A stretch of DNA of 64,000 bases from Simmondsia chinensis (lineage: Eukaryota; Streptophyta; Magnoliopsida; Caryophyllales; Simmondsiaceae): contig JAGTTD010000008.1 in assembly GCA_018398585.1 (NCBI GenBank), positions 30,371,208 through 30,435,207 on the forward strand, written 5' to 3'. Shown in pieces: positions 1-10,224 of this stretch. The position numbers and the translations under genes were made by a program. The notes under the pieces are model-generated. The model had not been told where the DNA came from. It saw only the letters and a list, made by a program, of their open reading frames with translations, and did not search any database. Numbering within the stretch: the stretch's first letter is position 1; each line of letters opens with the position of its first letter.

Positions 1-570
1 TCAAACCTCCTCTCGGCATGCCGTTGAAAGTCTCGCTCATACACGTCTCTGACGGTAGCATATCTCTGTTGCCCATGGACCATCTCAGAAGTCGTTCTGA
101 GCTCTGATACCAACTTGTGCAGCGTGTAAAAGTGGGATTTGGGAATGGGAAGGTTCAATGGCACTTCCTTGAACTTTTATTACAAAAATAAAAAAACTAA
201 AGGAAAATAAGCTATTCAATTTCTCACAATCCGAGAAAGAGAGAAAATCCCTAAATTTATGAAATAAATCTGAAATTATAAAAAGCTAAATTAATCATAG
301 TCTTCCTCTTGTTTAAATAGAAGAGAAGACTTACCTAACCTAAAAGGACTTAAAAGATTAAAGCTAAATAAAAGATTTAAAGATAAGTACAAATAAACAT
401 TAATAATTATTGATAATCTACTAATTAAGTATCCTAAAATATGACAAACTCCTCTAGCCATCTCTCTAGCCGCTTATCTCTAGCTGCATTTATCTGTACC
501 TCACCTTGCCCAGGATCACGCCAAACTATCAAGTTGCCAAGCTCCATCCGCCAATTATCGGGCTACATCA
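1..570 (-). mobile_element. Ty3/gypsy family G1, 5' end (LTR plus gag start), cut by window edge
   Basis: Read on the minus strand this is an LTR (570 to 116) followed by a primer-binding site of the initiator-Met type (TTGGTATCAGAGC, around 113-102) and the first gag codons. The gag start (ELRTTSEM... then DVYE, E-R-R-F) matches the gag start of the minus-strand element at 40788-44034, and the LTR matches those at 43663-44034, 23667-24048 and 50286-50649. The LTR ends in CTACATCA on the plus strand, as the other copies do. The rest of the element lies left of the window. Family membership is seen directly by comparing copies; the gypsy assignment comes from the pol domains of the related copies. 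Confidence 0.8.
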
Positions 571-1023
571 ATACTAAAAAGTAAATTACCCTACATTTTA
601 AAGTAAAATTCTCCTTTGCAATGCTAAATTTTATTCCCCTCAATTATTCAATTCCATATTAATTGTTCCTATATAGGTGTTCAATTCCAAATTAAATCTA
701 TATGGATGTTCAATAACTTTTTAATTTTTTTCCTAATTTCTTTTTATCAACACTACCACATTAAATGGTGTACACTGTTTAGCGTTTCCAAAATCAATAT
801 TGAGTGAATACTAGACACCATAAAATTGAAGGTCATTACATGGTTTCAAGCGTTAATTGGTTGCCCCGACATCCCCATTCACCACTGCATGGAAAATTCT
901 TGAATCTTAACATCCACAATCGATAGCAAATCCAATACTATGCGACTACTCCCACCTCCTTAGAAGACCATTCATTTTTTACTTGTGATTAGTTTTGATT
1001 AATCATTTACGATTCACAATTGA
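571..1023. other. AT-rich spacer without recognised feature
   Basis: No open frame with family resemblance and no clear repeat relative elsewhere in the window. It separates the G1 LTR from the Athila/Tat-like element. Confidence 0.5.
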
Positions 1024-2597
1024 TGTGCTTACTATTTACATATTTTAATTTTCATTCCGTCGACATATTTGGCTTTTATATGTGTTTTTTTGGTTGTAAT
1101 CTAGGTATATTTTGGCTTATAGTACAACAGAGCAAACAAAGATTAAAAAGTGGCAGAATCAAGTGTAATAGAGGCATAATTGAAGACTATTTTGAGAAAC
1201 TCAACCATGTGTATAGAAGAAGTACCTATTGGGTCAAGATTCGATCGAAAAAAGTCTTTCCTTCGGCGCATGGATCGATTGGCCGGGGGTTCTCGGAAAC
1301 AGCCTCTCTTGCACTCAGAAGGGGTAAGGTTGCGTACATCCACCCTCCCCAGACCTTGCTTCTGCGGGAGCCCATGAGGCACTGGGATTGTTGTTGTTGT
1401 TGTTGGTCAAGCGTAAAACGAGCAAAAGGTTAAAAGAAGAGTATTTATAACCTATTAGTTTTCTAATCTACAAATGAAACCTCTTTGGTCACATAGATCT
1501 CTTTGAAAGCTTCGATTTGGTATATAATTTGGCCTGTAACTTTTTATGGATCAAAAGTTATGCTCATTTTAATTTAACTACTCGAACTATCTGATCAATC
1601 GGCACCGCTTCTAGGGAGTGAGATATAAATTAAAGAGGGGGAGACCTAATTTCATATTTTTCTTGCCTCGCCTCTTCCCCTCCTATCCTTCCCAAAGCTG
1701 CTACGAGATCTACATGCTCTCAAACGCCAAAGTGCAAGTGGTCGGAGTGTTGGGAGAGTTCAAGCTCGGAACAGCGCCAACACAGATTGAGGGAGTCTTT
1801 TCTTCTAGTCTTTTTTACGCATTATTTGTCTTTTATTTAGATTATATGATCTATAAAACTCCAATGAAGGAGTAGACGTTCTAGTTTAGGGATGAGGGAC
1901 GGGTAGCCGTCCGTATCCCAGTTTTGTATTTTGCTTGACGATGATTTAGTTATATTATATTCGCACCCCTGTGGGAAATAATCATAATTGGCTGGTATTT
2001 CTGTATTTGTGATTGCAGCCATGTCTAAATCTACAGCTTTTCAGCAATTAGTCTTGTACTTATAGCCTAAACCATAGCATAACAGGATTTCATATGTGGT
2101 CAAGGTTGAGGTTGTACCCAACCTTGAACACAATATTTTATACAGTTTACATTAAATTAGAAGTAATAAAGGAATTAAGTAGTACTAATGTGATAACTTA
2201 TACTACTCTTAGAGTGATAAGCTAGGTTATACCATTCGACTAGTTCATTACCCTGAGCCCTAATTTATATATTAACCCAGACTTAGAGCTTGTAGCATAA
2301 GTCTTTCAAATTGTCATCTTAAGTAAAATATAATAACGGGATACGAGTAGAGCTACCCCAAATTCACTCCCTAAATTATCCTAAATTGAATTGACATCTT
2401 TAGTTTATATTTAGTTTTATTATTTTAGTAAAGAAACCACTGAAACCAAATGAAAACCGGATTTCCAACCGCTTATTAATCACTAAGTCTGACTTAACAC
2501 CAATTCCCTATGGATACTACCAGTATACCCGATTTAGCTACCAAAATCTCATACGCTTGCGAGTACACAGTTTTAAAACACCTTTAAAATCGCATCA
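1024..2597 (+). repeat. 5' LTR of the Athila/Tat-like element
   Basis: Direct repeat of 6460-7561, starting TGTGCTTA against TGTGACTTA and ending in CGCATCA just before the primer-binding site. It is longer than the downstream copy because it has a LINE-tail insertion (about 1281-1408) and because the downstream copy has lost its last 440 bp or so. The open frames inside are not expected to be genes. Confidence 0.8.
1281..1408 (+). mobile_element. 5'-truncated RTE-LINE tail inside the LTR
   Basis: The sequence runs from CTCGGAAACAGCCTCT through GCGTACATCC, CAGACCTTGCTT and GGGAGCCC to a (TTG)n tail, matching the last 130 bp of the LINE at 35481-39785. It interrupts the LTR between GATCGATTG and GGTCAAGC, which lie close together in the downstream LTR (6710-6745). 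I infer retroposition of a short LINE 3' fragment. Confidence 0.75.
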
Positions 2598-2846
2598 AGT
2601 TTTTGGCACCGTTACTGGGGAATCGATTGGCTAAGTTGCCTTAGAAATTAACGAGTCATTTTCTTTTTTTATTTTTATATTTATTCTCTTTGTTTTTCAA
2701 GAAAAAAAAATACTTATTTTTCGTTAGTTTATTTGGGTTTCATTTTTTTTTTGTTTATTGCTATTTAATATTTATTTTAGTTAATTTATTTTTTTTTCCC
2801 TCGTCATGGCTGACAACATCACTCCACAGCTAGTACGCTCTCCTCC

Positions 2847-4530
2847 ATGTACCATTCTGGATCATTTTGTTCCCCAAGCTTAATTGTGCTGCCTGGAGTT
2901 GTGTTACCCACCATGGGTAATACAAATTTTGAACTTAAGTCCGAGATTATCAACATGCTTTCCACTTTCCATGGGAAGCCGATTGAGAGCTCATACGAGC
3001 ACCTTGATGCCTTTCTTGAGATTTGTGAAACATTTCATTACCGAGGTGTCTCGCACGACGCAGTTACATTAGGTCTTTTCCCCTTTTTTGTTGAAGGATG
3101 TAGCCAAATGATGGTTTCATTCCCTACCAAGGGGTGAAATCGCAACTTGGAAGGACCTTTAACAAAGATTATTGGTCAAATTTTATCCTAAGGCTAAAAC
3201 TATGGTTGTTAGGAGTGCTGTCAATAGTTTTGAAAAAAAAAGTCCGAGAGTAATTTCACGAGAGTTGGAATAGGTTCAAGGAGCTTCTGAGGAGCTGTTC
3301 CTACCATGGGCCTTCTAAGTGGGCTCTTGTGAAAAAAATTTATGATGGTCTCACAGAGTCCTACAAACAGATGGTTAATGCTTCATGCAAGGGAGCATTT
3401 AACAAACAGGATAAGAATGAAGCGTGGATCCTTTTTGAGCGTCATAGTGAGCACTCTCTTGACTGGGCCTTATTTGCTAGGATGGTTAGGGGAGGTGCAC
3501 ATGGTGTTTATGGGGTGGCACCAAATGATGACATCGCATTTAAGTTAGAAGTGCTTAGTAGGAAAGTTGATCAGATCATGGCACCTCAAGCCGATTCTAC
3601 TAACGTGCATGCAATTAAAGCTGCCAAGTCATCACATGGTGCCAACACCTGTGACATTTGTTCTAGCACTGGCTATTCTGTACTTAACTGCCTTTATGCC
3701 TTACAATTTCTGGAATTTGTACAAGAAAAGGTATTTGCAGCGCAAAGCTTTTCGGAGAACGGCGACCCATTCTCAAACACCTACAATCCTGGATGGCGCA
3801 ACCACCTGAATTTCTTGTGGAGGCAGAACGACCATCAGAATCCGCCCACGGGACAACGAAATTCTAGTATTGTAGGTAATGCATACCGTCCTATCTTTTC
3901 GGGGAGGTTGAGGTATATTTCCCAACCTACCCTCTCTGTTTTACATGCTAACCCCCCTCCCCCACCTTCGGGATATTCTTCGCAGTTCGAGGAGCGTATG
4001 CTCCGATTCATGGAAGACAATGCATAACTCGTCCGATCCCATTCTTGGTCCACAACTAGATTAGAAGTCCAGATAGGACAATTAACCCAAGCACTTCATA
4101 GGCAAGAAGGAGTGAGGTTACCCTCCCAACCTCTAACAAGTCTAGCAGGGTTGACTGGTTCTAAACCTAACTTGCTTCTTCACGAGCAATTTAAAATTGT
4201 GTCAGTGTTTAGGGAGGGGAATCTTGGGGATGTGGAGGTCAAGGTTGAGAAGGAGAGCACGGATCCCTCCCCCACTATTGATGGGGAGGACCCACATGAT
4301 AGGGTTTGTGAACTCATTGTTCCTTTTTCTTTGGCCCTTATGGGACCGAAGAAGAAGGACAACCCAAAGGAGGCTGAGCTCATAGACTTGTTTAAGGATG
4401 TGAAGATCAACTTACCGTTGATTGAAGCCATTAAACACATTCCCATGTATGCTAAGTTCCTCAAGGAGCTTTTGCACCAAAAAGAAGCGCGCGCAAGCAC
4501 AAATCTTGAAGAAGGTCCGGCTCACTGAGA
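2847..4530 (+). pseudogene. gag of Athila/Tat-like element (frameshifted)
   Basis: Structural capsid protein of the retroelement, broken into three frames: about 2847-3137, 3329-4027 and 4112-4528. The first part has the gag-like segment MLSTFHGKPIESSYEHLDAF; the second continues the capsid and has a degenerate zinc-knuckle-like segment (CDIC...NC, about residue 110); the third is acidic and leads into the protease frame. Frameshift positions near 3140-3328 and the stop at 4025 make it non-functional. The family is recognised from its arrangement with the primer site and protease. Confidence 0.7.
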
Positions 4531-4539
4531 AGGTGAGCA

Positions 4540-5210
4540 ACATTTTAGCTTCGGGCGCCCCACCCAAGTTTCGAGACCCTGGGGCTTTTACAGTTCCATT
4601 TGTCTTAGTAGAGCATTACACTAGCAGAGCCTTGCTATATCTAGGAGCGAGTGTAAACCTCATCCCTTACTTAGTTTTTCAGGAATTGGGTATGGGAGAT
4701 CTCAAGCCAACTAATGTTACACTTCAGTTGGCTAATAGGATAGAGCGGGTACCTCATAGGGTAGTGGAAGATGTACTTGTCAAGGTTGACAAGTTTGTTT
4801 TCCCTGCTGATTTTCTTGTCTTAGATATATACCTTACTCCTAGGCAAAAGCACAATGCCCCCATTATTCTAGGTCAATCGTTCCTAGCCACGGCTGACGA
4901 TATGATTCATTGTAGGACGGGAGAGTTGAATGTTTCTTTTGAAAACTTCAAGGGAAAATTGAAGGTTTCGAACATTGTTCGGCACCCTGAGACTGAGGAT
5001 GAGTTGGAATGCTATAGGGTTGTTGAAATTGACCCTTTAGTAGAACCAGGAAAGCCCGATTCTACTAAGAGTGTTGATTTTAATAGTGTCCCTGTCCGTG
5101 TCGATAGCCGTGCTTCATCACCTACCATGCTAACTTTCCACGTGAAGTCTTTTTCAATTGTAGATTCTTTTGTTATCCCTACCATGCTAACTTTGTTTCT
5201 CTTCTACTAA
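4540..5210 (+). CDS. retropepsin-like protease region (Athila/Tat-like)
   Basis: An open frame of 262 residues begins at 4422, but recognisable homology starts near 4540. It has the plant gypsy aspartic-protease layout: RALLYLGASVNLIPY (the usual active-site DxGA reads LGA, so the catalytic Asp is lost), then LKPTNVTLQLANR, VLVKVDKFVFPADFLVLD, and the flap and closing region PIILGQSFLATA...CRTG. The lost aspartate suggests it is inactive. No reverse transcriptase follows. It belongs to the retroelement, not to the host. Confidence 0.7.
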
Positions 5211-6459
5211 ACACTTGTACAACCCTTATTTCTAACACTACTAACAAGTCTGTTTAATATTCTGTCTTCTATGTCTTTGATTGCGGCTTGCTAGTTCTGT
5301 CTTTCCTTTTTGGGTTTCCTTACCACACATAGCTAAATATGCCATACCTTAAGTCATCTCTTTTCTTTCTTTGCTTGTATTTACTTTCATTGATTTGCAC
5401 TGAGGACAATGCAGGGTTTAGGTTTGGGGATGAGATGTATGATGTGAACTTTGTTTGTCCTTTTAGCTTAATTTTGCTTAAATCGGCTAAGTTTTTGCAT
5501 GAATGAGCATATAATTGTTTGTGATTTCTATTGAAGGCCAAATTTAAGATGTGTTATGACGATTGGAATATTTATGTAATGATTCTGTTTCTGGATCTAG
5601 CTTTTGAATCTAGATTTTCGTCTTTTAACTTGTGAGAAAGATTACTATTTTTCACCTTTTATCTTGTGACAATATCCTACTTTTTAGGTTGTAATAGCGG
5701 AAATTAGTTTAGAAATTTGAATCACCATTTTACACCTAATGATGTTGAAATCCATTTGCTATCTCTATATCTTGAGTGATTCCAAAAAAAAAAGGCGGTG
5801 ACTTATTGGTTCTTGTAGCCCCTGTGTCTCGAGCAAGTAAGCCTGTAGGGGTGTCTTAACACCTGGTACCTTGAGCCAACTAGGTTGGGGGCTGCCGGTC
5901 CAAAGCTCATTAGGTGCACCACAAGGAAAGCTTAAGAAGAATCAACCAGTTTAGGTCACTGTAAAAAAGCAATAATACCTAAAAAAAGGGTATGTGCTAA
6001 CGGATTAGGTTGCAAATTCCTTTGACTTGAGCCATTGGGTTTGAGGAGTGCTCTTCACTTGGTGCCTTGAGCCAACTGGATCGAGAGCCGAAAACTCGCT
6101 ACATGGGTCTTAGGGAGGCACACCTGACCATGGAAAAAAGGGGAAACACAAGAGAGAAAAGAGAAGCATTGTGATTTCATTATTGATTAACAGTGAATGG
6201 TTAGGATAACTTATTCTTTTGATTATTTTCTCTATTCATTCTAAATTTGGAGTGTTTTGAAATAAGAAAAAGGGAGAGAAGTTCTAAGCTCACTCATAAG
6301 TAAAAAGACATGAATCATAAGAACTTAAGTTAGAGCTAGTGCAATAATAATGATACATAAACATTCTCTATTACATGTTTGATCAAAAATTTTCATCTTT
6401 ATCTAGTTTGAACTGAATCTTGCTTGAGGACAAGCAAGGAGTGGGTTTGGGAATGTCGA
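5211..6459 (+). other. non-coding 3' interior of the Athila/Tat-like element
   Basis: No pol domain in any frame. It contains repeated phrases around 5860-5885 and 6060-6085 (TTGAGCCAACT), a pattern common in the 3' untranslated part of this group, and a purine/G-rich stretch (GGAGTGGGTTTGGGAATG, about 6437-6454) next to the 3' LTR that could be the polypurine tract. Confidence 0.55.
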
Positions 6460-7561
6460 TGTGACTTATATTTACATATTTTATTCTTCATTCCTGCGTC
6501 ATATTTAGATTTTACATGTGCGTTTTGATTGTAATCTAGGTACATTTCGGCTTAGAGTGCAACGAAGCAAATAAAGGTTGAAAAGTGGCAGAATCAAGCG
6601 TAATCAAGGCATAATTGAAGGCTACTTTGAGAATCCTGACCATGTGTGCAAAAGAAGTACCCATCGGGTCAAGATTTGATCGAAAAGAGTCTATCCTTGG
6701 GCGCATGGATCGATTGACCATACATTTTGAGCAATCGGTCAAGCTTACAATGAGAAAAAGATTAGAAGAAAAGTATTTATGACCCAAAATTTTCCTAATT
6801 CACTACTAAAACCTCTTGGTCACGTAGATCTCTTCGTAAGCTTCGATTTGGTATATAATTTGGCCATAACGTCTTACTGATCAAAAGTTACGCTTGTTTT
6901 AAGCTAACTGCTCTAGCTGTCAACGGGGCTCCGATCGATCGGCTTGACCACCGATCCATTAACACCACTTCTTTGGTGTCAGATATAAATCAAAGAGGAG
7001 GAAACCTAATTTTGTATCTTTTTCCACACCTCTTCCCCTCCTCTCCTTCTCGAAGCCACTACGAGATCTACATGCTCTCAAACGTTGAAGCGCAAGTGGT
7101 CGGAGTGCTAGGAGGATTCAAGCTCGGATTAGCGTCAACACAGATTGAGGGAGTCTTTACTTCTAGTTTTCTTTTTTACGCATTATTTGTCTCTTATTTA
7201 GATTATATGATGTGTAAAACGCCTATGGAGGAGTAGACGTTCTAGTTTAGGGATGAAGGTCAAGTAGCCTTCCATATCCCAGTTTTGTATTTTGCTTAAC
7301 GATGATTTAATTATGTTATATTTGCACCCATGTGGGGAGTTATTCATGATTACCTGGTATTTCTGTATTTGTTCTTGTAACCATGTTTAGACCTCCAGCA
7401 TTTTAGCAATTAGTCTTGTTTTTGTCTTTAGACCATAGCATAACAGGATTTCACGCATAATCAGGATTGAGGTTGTATCCAACCCTGAACACAATATTTC
7501 ATACAATTAATATTAAATTAGGGGTAATAAAGGAATTAAGTAGTGCTAATGAGATAACTAT
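6460..7561 (+). repeat. 3' LTR of the Athila/Tat-like element, truncated
   Basis: Matches 1024-2160 without the LINE-tail insertion. Homology stops at GAGATAACT (about 7559), exactly where a new LTR (TGATAGAGATAGAG) begins, so the distal LTR was lost or displaced by that insertion. Divergence from the 5' LTR is obvious by eye, so the element is old. Confidence 0.75.
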
Positions 7562-7993
7562 TGATAGAGATAGAGAAAGGATCAAGATGGAGATTTAGGA
7601 TAATTATTTGGAATTTCAATTATTGTAATGTCTATCTTTTAGAACATATTATTAGTTAGAATTATTTTAGAAAATATCATTAGTTAGGATTATTTTCGAA
7701 CAGAGTTTGATTTTATTAGCTTTCTTGGTTATTATCCATTTCAAAGTTTATTTTGACTTAAGATTTTAGTATGTTTTCTATACATACCAATGTAAACAAA
7801 GCCAAAAGGCAGATCATTATATTATTGAATAAAATTAAATTCTGTTCTTTTCTATTTTCTTAAGCATAGGGCTGCTTAAAACTAAATACAGGGATATTTA
7901 GTTAGTTAGACACAGGGTTGTTCAACCGTCCTCCTAGGCACAGGGATACTTAGGAACCCCTTGATTAGGCACAGGGTTGCTTAATCTCTATCA
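7562..7993 (+). repeat. 5' LTR of the PDS5-carrying element
   Basis: Terminal TGATAGAGA and TCTCTATCA are inverted complements. Copies start at 16538 and 17584. The 3' third (about 7858-7990) has imperfect short repeats built on CACAGGGTTGCTTAA. The primer site follows directly. Confidence 0.8.
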
Positions 7994-8454
7994 AATTGGT
8001 ATCAGAGCAAGTTCCGATCCCCCACTTCTGTTGCCACTGCTGCCATAATCACCTCCACCCAATCACCATCAATCTTTCCCATCCTCCCACAAAAAAAAAA
8101 AAAAAAAGAGATCTCACCTTCATACCCTTCAGAATCTAACATTTTTCATAAAAAAAAAAATCGTACTCAACTCTGAAAAAATAAAAAGACCACTGGTACC
8201 TGCAATAAACCCACTAAACCCAAGCAACTGACCAACCATAGTTGATCTTCAAATCCATCAATCACCTTTTGCGCCAATCATCACCATGACGCTCCCTTTG
8301 TTGCCAGGGTTTTCGTGTTCCTAGTCCCCATCAAAAAACCTAATTTGAGTTTAGGAGATTAGGCGTTCAAGTCCTTGCTGAATTTTAAACCTAATTGTTG
8401 AATTAAAATTAAAAAGGTTCCTTTTGGTTGAGATATGTACTTAATATAAGGGAG

Positions 8455-9330
8455 AACGATAACTAAGTTAGAGAAAAGTCTTGAAGCCACCGGAAATCAA
8501 CTTCTTACTAGCCCTCCAAATTCAAACGATGAGCTCCTCTCATTGTTTAATACTACTTTAGCACGTCTTGCTAAAGTTGAATTGTTGCCGTCACATTCTA
8601 TGAAAGATGCACTTCCTTCATTAATGACAGTATTAGTAAGTGATCAACTATTGAAACACCATGATACCGACATAAAAGTTGTAGTTTCTTCTTGCCTTAG
8701 CGAAATTACAAGTATTACAATTCTAGATGTGCCTTATGATGATGATCAAATAAAAGAGGTATTTCGATTGATTATGTCATGTTTTGAGAAATTATTTGAC
8801 GTGTCCAACAGATCCTATATTAAAAGAATCGGGATGCTCGAAGTTATGGCACTTTCTAGGTCTTATTTGATGATGCTAGATCTTAAATGTGATGCCTTGA
8901 TCCTGGATGTACTTTCACGATGGCACTGTTTTCTTATATGGAGATGATAATGACATAGATCTCACATAAGAGTGATGATGTATCACCTGAGCTATTGTTA
9001 TGCATCTTAGAGATTATTAAGAAGGGTAATAACAAAGTCTTATCTATTACTCGAAGGCTTGCGAAAGGGGTGATCAAAAGCATAGCCAAAAGACTCAAAC
9101 TGTGCTATGCTCATTTGGTGGAATTTTATGAAATTTTTGTAGATAATTACAATAAAATTGTTGGCAATATATGTCCAATGGTGCCTACAGTAATTGAACC
9201 CTTAGGAGAGGTTGGGATTGAAGAAGCTTCATATATGATCATGAGGAGCCAGCCCATGCAAATGATGAATCCGGGCAACAAAGTTATGAAGAGGAGCACG
9301 GCATTCCACTACTAGAGCCGAAAAGGAATT
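8455..9330 (+). pseudogene. PDS5-like (sister chromatid cohesion) retro-fragment
   Basis: PDS5 proteins are HEAT-repeat cohesin regulators in the nucleus. A reading starting near 8455 (KLEKSLEATGNQLL) continues through SLFNTTLARLAKVE, MKDALPSLMTVLVSDQLLKH, VSSCLSEITSIT, PYDDDQIKEVFRLI, SNRSYIKRIGMLEVMA and LDLKCDALILDVL, which is the order and spacing of the N-terminal part of plant PDS5. After a frame break near 8940-8990, SPELLLCILEIIKKGN, RRLAKGVIKSIAKRLK and KIVGNIC continue it. I see no intron in a stretch that spans several exons in plant PDS5 genes as I know them, suggesting origin from spliced RNA. Stops and frame breaks make it non-functional. It is flanked by the LTR and primer site of its host element on the left and by CACTA DNA on the right. 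Confidence 0.75.
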
Positions 9331-9359
9331 GCAACGAGCTAGTTCAGGCCAAACAAGAT

Positions 9360-9563
9360 ATGTTAGTGGATGAGGTTGAGCACATTGATTTTGTTATTCT
9401 TGCTATTGCTTACTTTGATCAAAAGACACATTCCCTAATCACGATGCTAGATCAACAAGAAAGGATTAAGATTGGTCGATCTTTCATGTCGCGCTTCACC
9501 TTGAAGATGTTGTTTCGGTACTTCATTCAATTCATCATACCCCATGACAAAACTCGAGGTCAA
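9360..9563 (+). other. unassigned interior of the PDS5-carrying element
   Basis: A short open stretch (DEVEHIDFVILAIAYFDQ...) continues to the CACTA insertion point. I cannot assign it to a family. It may be further captured sequence or interior of the element. Confidence 0.35.
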
Positions 9564-10224
9564 CACTACAAGAAAGCTGGCTTTTATCGACCAAAAATGA
9601 TGACTGGAATTTTTTTTTGGTCATTAAAAGTGTGTGTGCAGTGCCCAGTTGAGACAGGATTAAAACATCGTTATTAAAAAGTGGTACATGTTGGGCTTAT
9701 AACGTAAATAAGGGCCGTTAATTCTATTCATAGACCGTCATTAATAGGCTCAAGTAAGAGGGTTAAATTTTGGTCAGAAAAGTTAAAATTCGTTTATTTT
9801 TAAAAATTTGGCGCTTTTTTGAAATTTATTATTGCAAATTTTTTTTTTATTCTCTTAAATTTTCTAATTGCCATTTTATCTGTCCATACTGTAATTCAGA
9901 TTCGAGAATCAAATAATATCCCAGCTGTTACGTAATCCGATATTTGACTCCTTTACTATATTTTAATTGTGCTTGATAGTTTTTTATTTTATATACCGAA
10001 ATATACTTTTTAAATTATTTAAAAGATATAATAATTGAAATAATTTAAAAAAGAAAAAAACACATCAAAAAAATAAAAATTAGGCAAAAACATTTCCCTC
10101 CTCTTTCCCTCCACACCCTACACATCCTGCCTCCTTTCTCCTGCTGCCCTAATTTCGAATTCTCCAAAACTCAGACAAAGCTAAACGAAGCAACGATGCA
10201 GCAAACAAAATCGAAGCTGCAAAG

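Larger units (their letters stand above)
1024..7561 (+). mobile_element. Athila/Tat-like Ty3/gypsy element lacking reverse transcriptase
   Basis: Two long direct repeats (1024-2597 and 6460-7561) flank an interior that starts with a primer-binding site of the type TTGGCACCGTTACTGGGGA (about 2600-2622), close to the tRNA-Asp-type site of Athila/Tat elements. The interior has gag (about 2847-4530) and a retropepsin-like protease (about 4540-5210), then about 1.2 kb of non-coding DNA with two phrases typical of this group (TGAGGACAATGCAGGGTTTA near 5400, TGAGGACAAGCAAGGAGTGG near 6425). No reverse transcriptase, RNase H or integrase is visible, so this is a deletion derivative or a non-autonomous lineage. 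The 3' LTR stops at 7561, where the next element begins. Confidence 0.8.
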
